In this document: positions 37,901-42,814 of the stretch, piece by piece | How the letters are laid out: the number at the start of each line of letters is the position of its first letter | How positions within the stretch are numbered: position 1 is the stretch's first letter | Assembly (NCBI GenBank): GCA_036897525.1 | Contig: JAYMTJ010000079.1 | Location: 1-42,814 of the forward strand | From: Pelargonium x hortorum | Lineage: Eukaryota; Streptophyta; Magnoliopsida; Geraniales; Geraniaceae | Reading direction: 5' to 3' | Length of the DNA: 42,814 nucleotides | Program-made: the position numbers and the translations under genes | The notes under the pieces: model-generated | The model's input: the letters and a program-made list of their open reading frames with translations, nothing else | What the model was told of the DNA's origin: nothing | Databases searched by the model: none

Positions 37901-39026
37901 ACTAGCAGGGCTCGTTAGTACTTAGTACTGTAGTTGCATTCAACAGTACTTGACCGGCTGATAGAGCTATCAATACAGTATAGTCCTCCTTTACCGTCGA
38001 CAGCAGATTCACCGGCTAACTAGCTACATAGGCCAACTTAACCTTCTCTCTTTCCTTTCAACTTCTCTAACCGCTTTCCTTTAGCATCAACTGCCTGTTT
38101 AGTACACCTTCTTATCATCTTTCAACTGTCAACTTTCCATTCCTAGCTCGGTTCGTTTTCAAGGACATTTTCTATCGACAGCACAGACAGCAATTCCTTC
38201 TCTTTCTCCTACTTGACCCTCGGAAAAGGACTATCCTTGGTTGGCTTAGAATCGACTCCACTTTCCAATGCCTGCTCGAACTGAGAGTACAAGAGCTAAA
38301 TACCTAAGAATCCAATATGCTTTAGAATCTCTTATCTTTCTATTTTCTCTACTCATAGCAACAATTACTGAGGGAAATCCCCATGCCAACAAAACCAGGA
38401 AGACCCCTTTTTTCTATCTTAGAATGCCAGCGTACACAGTCTTTCCGGTTAGAATCTAAGACTCCTTTAGCATGTCATTTTTAGATTGGATAATCTTTCC
38501 TAATTGCAAAAACCAACAAGAGCTACAAGACATTCCTTTACCGTTATATCCCATTAGCTTGCTTTAACTCAAGAACTAAGACAAGAGCTACTACAAGGAA
38601 TAAGACAATTCCGTGCATGATATTTAGACTTAGGATTCACTCTAAAGGGTATCTACAGAATACAAGTTACACAGGCTTTGGACTTCTCTTTCTCCACAGA
38701 ACTAATACAATTTAGAGAGTTCTTTCCTAACCTAAAGGAAACTATCCTATCTAAGGAAATTTCCTCTAGTGGCTACCAAACAATTAAGGATACCAAGGAC
38801 AGCTCCATAAGATATAGAATGAGTCTCCTGCATTAAAATAGTTACCGTATCCTGTAAACATCTCTTAGACATTAACCCCTCTAATTTAACAACACCCGCG
38901 AGAAGAGGAATGAGCGGGACTTAGAAGTTCATTCGACTGACCTAACGTACGACTGAACGCACTACGAATGATTACACTGACCGACAACTAAAGAATACGA
39001 CCACAATGCTAAGTTGGGTCCAAAGT
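34911..39026. other. gene-free spacer
   Basis: No supported gene. A 64-codon frame at 35853-36047 (plus, MKLIKKKELLEECVETLVKT at its start) looks amphipathic but matches nothing I know. A hairpin with arms AATTTCTTTT/AAAAGAAATT lies at about 35077-35109. At 37634-37655 the words GTAGTTCAGTTGGTAC look like the A box of a tRNA, but no B box follows at the right distance. A short form of the dispersed repeat is at 37874-37892. Confidence 0.45.
37874..37892 (+). repeat. short form of the dispersed repeat
   Basis: Reads CTATTGACAGCGCCATCAG. It shares AGCGCCATCAG with 2869-2880, and CTATTGACAGC with the site near 8416-8426. The order of blocks (TTG, AGCG, CCATCA) matches the longer copies at 6686-6710 and 8061-8080, which carry ATA between AGCG and CCATCA. 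Confidence 0.45.
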
Positions 39027-39084
39027 AGTACAATTTTCACCATTTTGTCAGATGCCCCTGTATCGAGTTAAGTGAAACTCGGGA
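39027..39084 (+). repeat. dispersed repeat copy B with CGAGTT/AACTCG hairpin
   Basis: Begins AGTACAATTTTCACCATTTT and ends GCCCCTGTATCGAGTTAAGTGAAACTCGGGA. It aligns with 34581-34630 over its length with small gaps. The arms are CGAGTT and AACTCG around a six-base loop. Conservation of the stem despite loop change hints at a structural constraint or inheritance from a hairpin element. Confidence 0.65.
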
Positions 39085-39405
39085 CATTCTAGTTCGCTTT
39101 TGTTCAGTCTTTGTATATCCCTTGTTTCTTCCAGAAGAATGAATACAAAGTTCGTTCTGTATTCTATTCTTCAAAGACAAGTCCCAAACGGAAACTCTTC
39201 CGCTCTTTGTTTTCTTTATGACCCGCTCTACCGGCAAAATGTACGAATTCTCACATAAATGCTTGCCTAGATCCCCTAACCCCTTGATAATATCTGTGTC
39301 TTAGCCACTAAGCGCCATAACCTTTGAGATAAGAGTGTGAGACTGACTCTTGACTAAAGGTAAGCTTGCTTGGCTTTCTAACTTGACAACATTTCTAAGA
39401 CTCCA
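39085..39405. other. 3' flank of cox3
   Basis: This segment lies downstream of the cox3 stop on the minus strand. It holds another TAAGCTTGCTT word near 39361, no recognisable gene, and no strong stem-loop that I can see. Confidence 0.4.
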
Positions 39406-40197
39406 TCAGACACCACCCCACCAATAGATAGACACAAATAAGAATAACCAAACCACGTCCACAAAGTGCCAATACCAGGCAGCTGCTTCGAAACCAACAT
39501 GATGCTCACTTGTAAAATGGCCCAAATATTGACGAAGACCACAAAGAAGTAAAAAGAGAGTTCCTATAATAACATGAAAGCCATGAAAACCTGTCGCTAA
39601 GAAAAAAGTCGAACCAAAGATACTTGATGAAAGATCAAACGGAGCTTCATAATATTCCAAAACTTGGAAGCCCGTAAACACTGTAGCTAGTAAAACTGTA
39701 AGCACTAAAGCCAAGACTACACTCTTGTTCTTTCCCGCTAATAGAGCATGATGGGCCCAAGTTACCGAAGCTCCTGATGAAAGGAGAATCAATGTATTAA
39801 GAAAAGGGATCTCCCAAGGATCTAAGACCCCAATTCCCTTTGGTGGCCAAAGCCCTCCGATTTCAACAGTAGGGGCTAAGGCAGAATGAAAGAATGCCCA
39901 AAAGAAGGCAAAGAAGAAGAGAACCTCAGAGACAATGAATAGAATGAAGCCATACCTCAGTCCTAACTGTACGACTTTTGTATGATGTCCTTCAAGGGTA
40001 GCTTCTCGTGTAACATCACGCCACCAAACGAACATAGTATAGAGAAGTGAAAGAATTCCAACAGCGAGTAATTTCTCCCCGTTTTGAAAGGCGTGCATAT
40101 ACATCACACCTCCGACTGTAGTTGCTAGAGCTCCTAATGACCCTGAGATGGGCCAAGGGCTTGGATCTACTAAATGAAAGGGATGCCTTTGAGTCAT
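39406..40197 (-). CDS. cox3: cytochrome c oxidase subunit 3
   Basis: Subunit 3 is one of the three mitochondrially encoded core subunits of complex IV in the inner membrane. It holds no metal but stabilises proton uptake and assembly. At 263 residues it is close to the usual plant length of 265. It starts [20 protein letters not shown], contains [53 protein letters not shown] and [20 protein letters not shown], and ends SIYWWGGV before TGA. TGG encodes Trp and TGA stops, so the standard code applies. Several residues that angiosperms create by C-to-U editing ([28 protein letters not shown]) are already encoded. It lies 243 bp downstream of cob-cox2 on the same strand, probably co-transcribed. 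Divergence from typical plant Cox3 is noticeable, for example DLSSSIFGS for TISDSIYGS. Confidence 0.97.
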   Translation of the reverse strand: MTQRHPFHLVDPSPWPISGSLGALATTVGGVMYMHAFQNGEKLLAVGILSLLYTMFVWWRDVTREATLEGHHTKVVQLGLRYGFILFIVSEVLFFFAFFWAFFHSALAPTVEIGGLWPPKGIGVLDPWEIPFLNTLILLSSGASVTWAHHALLAGKNKSVVLALVLTVLLATVFTGFQVLEYYEAPFDLSSSIFGSTFFLATGFHGFHVIIGTLFLLLCGLRQYLGHFTSEHHVGFEAAAWYWHFVDVVWLFLFVSIYWWGGV

Positions 40198-40376
40198 TAA
40201 GTTCTAGGAGGCTTTCTTTATACATACGGATGACTAAGAGAAAGAGTAGAGCAAGGAAGAACTCAAACTGTGTCATTGAAATGATAGGTGATGAAAGAAC
40301 TTATACACAACGATTTGCTAATGACAACTTACAATGCTTTCTTATGCTTAAGATGGTACTGCTTTTGGAAGCAAGG

Positions 40377-40412
40377 AAAGGAACTTGACTCTTCGAACCT
40401 TCCATTTCCTTT
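40377..40412 (-). other. stem-loop in the cob-cox2 / cox3 spacer
   Basis: On the minus strand AAAGGAA (40412-40406) pairs with TTCCTTT (40383-40377) around a 22-base loop that contains GGTTCGAAG, a B-box-like T-loop sequence. It starts about 29 bases after the cob-cox2 stop codon. Plant mitochondrial transcripts are often cut at tRNA-like t-elements, so this could be a processing or 3' stability signal separating the two messages. No acceptor-like stem is present, so this remains a guess. Confidence 0.3.
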
Positions 40413-40440
40413 AACGCTTTAGTAGATAGAAAGCAAAAAC

Positions 40441-42318
40441 TTAACCTAATAATTGATTCGAGACCCAAGAAGCATAGACTGATCTCGAAACCGATTCCAC
40501 GACGATCGGCATAAAACCATGATTCGTACCACATATCTCACTGCACTGACCATAAAAGACTCCCTCTCGATCTATAAATGTAGTCAGCTGATTCAAACGA
40601 CCAGGTACTGCATCGCACTTCACACCCAATGAAGGCATCGCCCAACTATGTAGCACGTCCGCTGAAGTCACTATCATCCTAATATGAGAACTCTCAGGAA
40701 CAACCACTCTGTTGTCCACCTCCAATAAACGTAATGCACCAGAAGATAAATCATCCTCTGAAAGCATGTAACTGTCAAATAGAAGTGAGTCCTCATCCGA
40801 ACTCATATAATCAGAATACTCATAAGTCCAATACCACTGATGACCTATCGCTTTGATAGTAATTGCAGGATTGACCACTATCTCATCCATTGAATATAAA
40901 AGAGCAAATGACGGAATCGCTATGAACATTAAAATGAGCGAAGGGAAGATAGTCCAAAGAATCTCAATAGTCGTTCCATGAACAACCCTTTGTGGTAGAC
41001 TATTTCTCTTCTGTCCAAAATGCCACAAAGCACGAGCTAAGACCCACAAGACAAAGACTAAGATAATGATTAGAAAGAGGAAGATATCATGATGTAGGTC
41101 AACAATTCCTTGCATCATAGGTGTTGCTGGATCTTGAAATCCCACTTGCCACGGTTCGGCTGCATCACAAAAAGCTGTGAGTTTAGGAGCCCTTCCTAAG
41201 AGCGCGGTTAATAGAAAGAACAAAAAGAAGACTACAGAAGCCACTTGCCCTATAGTGACAAAAGGAGCCTCGACAGGTTGACAGCCTATCCATCCTAATA
41301 AGAAACAATCAGCCAATAACAAGAAAAAGAGACCCTGATACACAGGTCGGAAACTCGAACTACGAACATACCCACTCACAAAGGGCAATGACAACAAACA
41401 GATAAAGACGAGTGCTATTGCGGCTACACCTGCTGCCTTATCTGGAATACTACGAAGAATTGCATAAATTGGCAAGAAATACCATTCGGGGACTATGTGA
41501 GGCGGCGTAGACATTGGATTCGCCGGTATATAATTGTCGGGATGCCCTAAGACATTAGGAGCATAAAAGACCCAAAAAGCAAAAAAGATAGCAAAGAGCA
41601 CCCATCCTACCAAGTCCTTCACATAAAAATAGGGATAAAAAGGGATCTTATCCATCTCCGGATTGATACCGAGAGGATTATTTGAGCCATATTGATGCAG
41701 GGCTGCCAAATGAAGAAGACTGGCGCCTACTATAACAAAGGGAAGTAAGTAATGCAAACTAAAGAAACGATTCAAAGTGGCATTGTCCACTGAAAAGCCA
41801 CCCCAGAGCCAGCTTACTATGCTATCCCCAACCACTGGTATAGCACTTGCTAAGCTTGTAATCACTGTAGCTCCCCAAAAGCTCATCTGACCCCACGGCA
41901 AGACATATCCAATAAAAGCTGTGATTATCATTAATAAGAAGATAAGAACTCCAATACACCAAACGAATTCTCTCGGACTACTGTAACTCGCATAATAGAT
42001 TCCACGAAAGATATGTAAATAGACTACAATGAAGAACATACTTGCTCCATTTGCGTGTATGTATCGTATAAGCCAACCTCCTTGAACATCTCTCATAATG
42101 TGTTCAACACTGTTGAAGGCAAACTCTATGTGCGGTGTATAATGCATTGCTAGAAAGATTCCTGTGATGATTTGAATGACTAAGCAAATACCTGCTAAGG
42201 AACCAAATCCCCATAGATAACTAAGATTACTTGGAGTGGGGTAATCAACAAGGTGCTGGTTTATTGTAGAAAGGGCTGGTTGCTTAAGAGCTGATAATCT
42301 TTGTTTTGTTAGAGTCAT
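40441..42318 (-). CDS. cob-cox2: cob-cox2 fusion: cytochrome b joined in frame to cytochrome c oxidase subunit 2
   Basis: One open frame of 625 codons (ATG at 42318, TAA at 40441). Residues 1 to about 377 are cytochrome b of complex III: start [20 protein letters not shown], haem ligands His88/His102 and His189/His203 with the canonical 14-residue spacing, and PEWY at 277-280. Residues from about 384 to 625 are Cox2 of complex [22 protein letters not shown], two membrane helices (about 410-435 and 448-475), aromatic QWYWTYEY (494-501), and CuA ligands His557, Cys592, Glu594, Cys596, His600, Met603. The joint is [18 protein letters not shown]. Cytochrome b has lost its usual C-terminal tail of about 15 residues, and Cox2 has lost its N-terminal leader. 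No stop, no in-frame ATG and no ACG (editable to AUG) lies at the joint. Neither half contains an intron, although cox2 usually has group II introns in vascular plants. Cox3 follows on the same strand. Confidence 0.97.
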   Translation of the reverse strand: MTLTKQRLSALKQPALSTINQHLVDYPTPSNLSYLWGFGSLAGICLVIQIITGIFLAMHYTPHIEFAFNSVEHIMRDVQGGWLIRYIHANGASMFFIVVYLHIFRGIYYASYSSPREFVWCIGVLIFLLMIITAFIGYVLPWGQMSFWGATVITSLASAIPVVGDSIVSWLWGGFSVDNATLNRFFSLHYLLPFVIVGASLLHLAALHQYGSNNPLGINPEMDKIPFYPYFYVKDLVGWVLFAIFFAFWVFYAPNVLGHPDNYIPANPMSTPPHIVPEWYFLPIYAILRSIPDKAAGVAAIALVFICLLSLPFVSGYVRSSSFRPVYQGLFFLLLADCFLLGWIGCQPVEAPFVTIGQVASVVFFLFFLLTALLGRAPKLTAFCDAAEPWQVGFQDPATPMMQGIVDLHHDIFLFLIIILVFVLWVLARALWHFGQKRNSLPQRVVHGTTIEILWTIFPSLILMFIAIPSFALLYSMDEIVVNPAITIKAIGHQWYWTYEYSDYMSSDEDSLLFDSYMLSEDDLSSGALRLLEVDNRVVVPESSHIRMIVTSADVLHSWAMPSLGVKCDAVPGRLNQLTTFIDREGVFYGQCSEICGTNHGFMPIVVESVSRSVYASWVSNQLLG

Positions 42319-42431
42319 GTGTCTTCTTGTCGTTCGTACTCTTTCTTCTACCCTTCGATTCCAATGATGATGAGCCTTTAATCCTTTTTGAACAAAGAGT
42401 TGCCATTTCTTCTTCTACCGAAAACTTCACG

Positions 42432-42690
42432 CTTGTGAGATTCGAACTCACTTCTGGTCTCAATTCTGGTTGTAGGAGCCCGCGACTTTGGGCTTTCTTA
42501 CTCTGTGTTTGGCTTTCTTACTCTGTTCGAACCTACTTCTTTTTAACAAAAAACTATCTGCTCTGAATTCTCACTCTTTAGAAATCGAACCTACGACTAC
42601 TAAGATCAAAGAAACCCGCTCGAACCTACTTCTTTTTCTTAAAAAACTCTCTGCTTTACCAATTGAAACGGGAGCTCGAGAGGCGTGCTA
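42432..42690 (-). pseudogene. cluster of tandem tRNA-like remnants upstream of cob-cox2
   Basis: On the minus strand three or four T-loop-like sequences follow one another: GTAGGTTCGAGC (near 42625), CGTAGGTTCGATTTC (near 42590), GTAGGTTCGAAC (near 42530) and GTGAGTTCGAATCTCAC (42434-42450). The last has a perfect five-base-pair T stem. Two units share about 40 bases: AGCAGAGAGTTTTTTAAG... and AGCAGATAGTTTTTTGTT..., each ending AAAGAAGTAGGTTCGA. The first is preceded by CAATTGGTAAAGC, a good A box. CACGCCT near 42680 could pair with AAGCGTG near 42430 over six of seven positions, as if one tRNA gene had been blown apart by internal duplications. None of the units folds into a full cloverleaf by hand. 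A lysine-type tRNA ancestor is possible but unproven. Confidence 0.5.
42489..42527. repeat. two-copy tandem repeat, 20-bp period
   Basis: TTGGGCTTTCTTACTCTGTG is followed by TTTGGCTTTCTTACTCTGTT. The shared GGCTTTCTTACTCTGT is identical over 16 bases. It sits inside the tRNA-like cluster and shows the same tendency to local tandem duplication. Confidence 0.8.
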
Positions 42691-42814
42691 ATGAGAGAGA
42701 CTTGGTTACAGATCCACTTTTAAGGACATGCTCCAACGACTTCGGTTCACGAGGCCCACTTTCTCGCTCTAGACATTTCAATCGAAACAAAAGAGTGTGT
42801 GTTTATCTAAATGA
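42691..42814. other. window edge, upstream flank of the cluster
   Basis: No gene is seen in these last bases. The word TTAAGGACATGCTC at about 42720 also occurs at about 21819. A promoter is expected somewhere upstream of the cob-cox2 message, but no convincing CRTA-type core is visible here. Confidence 0.4.

Noticed and set aside
1751-39405. CRISPR array, rRNA genes, plastid DNA or group II intron domain V
   Set aside because: No regularly spaced repeats, no conserved rRNA or domain V sequence and no plastid gene sequence was recognised on either strand.
40016-40276. 86-codon minus-strand frame starting just upstream of cox3
   Set aside because: It overlaps the cox3 start in another frame and loses any protein-like character once inside cox3; cox3 is the real gene.
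40301-40534. 77-codon minus-strand frame over the cob-cox2 3' end and spacer
   Set aside because: It is an out-of-frame shadow of the Cox2 C-terminal coding region.
42306-42691. Two plus-strand frames opposite the cob start and the tRNA-like cluster
   Set aside because: They are built from the reverse complement of tRNA-like repeats and the tandem repeat; Leu/Ser-rich and without motifs.

Overview
The window looks like plant DNA of two origins. The right end (39.4-42.3 kb) carries intact mitochondrial respiratory genes of land-plant type. The left end (about 1.0-1.42 kb) carries two spliced exons of a nuclear WD40 gene. Between them lie roughly 37 kb of AT-rich DNA with no recognisable gene. 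It resembles the bloated, fast-turning-over spacer of a large vascular-plant mitochondrial genome. The species cannot be named from this. The divergence of the three respiratory proteins, together with residues that other plants obtain by C-to-U RNA editing but that are written directly in the DNA here, suggests a lineage with fast mitochondrial evolution and reduced editing.

Layout. Positions 1-1.6 kb: nuclear-type DNA holding the 3' end of an AAMP-like WD40 gene on the minus strand (exons 1328-1418 and 1007-1234, with a 93-bp GT-AG intron). Somewhere near 1.45-1.75 kb the texture changes to mitochondrial-type spacer. Positions 1.7-39.4 kb: spacer with a decayed trnQ (about 5530-5596), a possible decayed trnW (about 28.03-28.11 kb), a perfect 43-nt palindrome (4468-4510), several other hairpins, a 44-bp-period duplication (31793-31874), a related pair of hairpin-bearing repeats (34581-34630 and 39027-39084), and a dispersed degenerate repeat with a core like AGCGATACCATCACC. 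One 90-codon open frame at 32575-32847 has a richer composition than its surroundings, but I do not recognise it. Positions 39.4-42.3 kb: minus-strand cluster of a cob-cox2 fusion followed by cox3. Positions 42.43-42.69 kb: tandem tRNA-like debris upstream of the cluster.

The standout is the cob-cox2 fusion. One uninterrupted 625-codon frame encodes a nearly complete cytochrome b (complex III) joined directly to an essentially complete cytochrome c oxidase subunit 2 (complex IV). All four haem ligands, the PEWY motif and all CuA ligands are retained. The junction has no stop codon, no codon that C-to-U editing could turn into a stop, and no start codon for cox2. The known topologies of the two proteins clash at the joint: the cytochrome b C-terminus lies in the matrix, while the Cox2 N-terminus lies in the intermembrane space. 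This implies either cleavage and export of the Cox2 part or an unusual linked product. With cox3 just downstream, the cluster would supply parts of complexes III and IV from one transcript.

Whether the window is a mitochondrial chromosome carrying a nuclear fragment, a nuclear chromosome carrying a large mitochondrial insertion (possibly inside an intron of the WD40 gene), or a chimeric assembly cannot be settled from the sequence alone.
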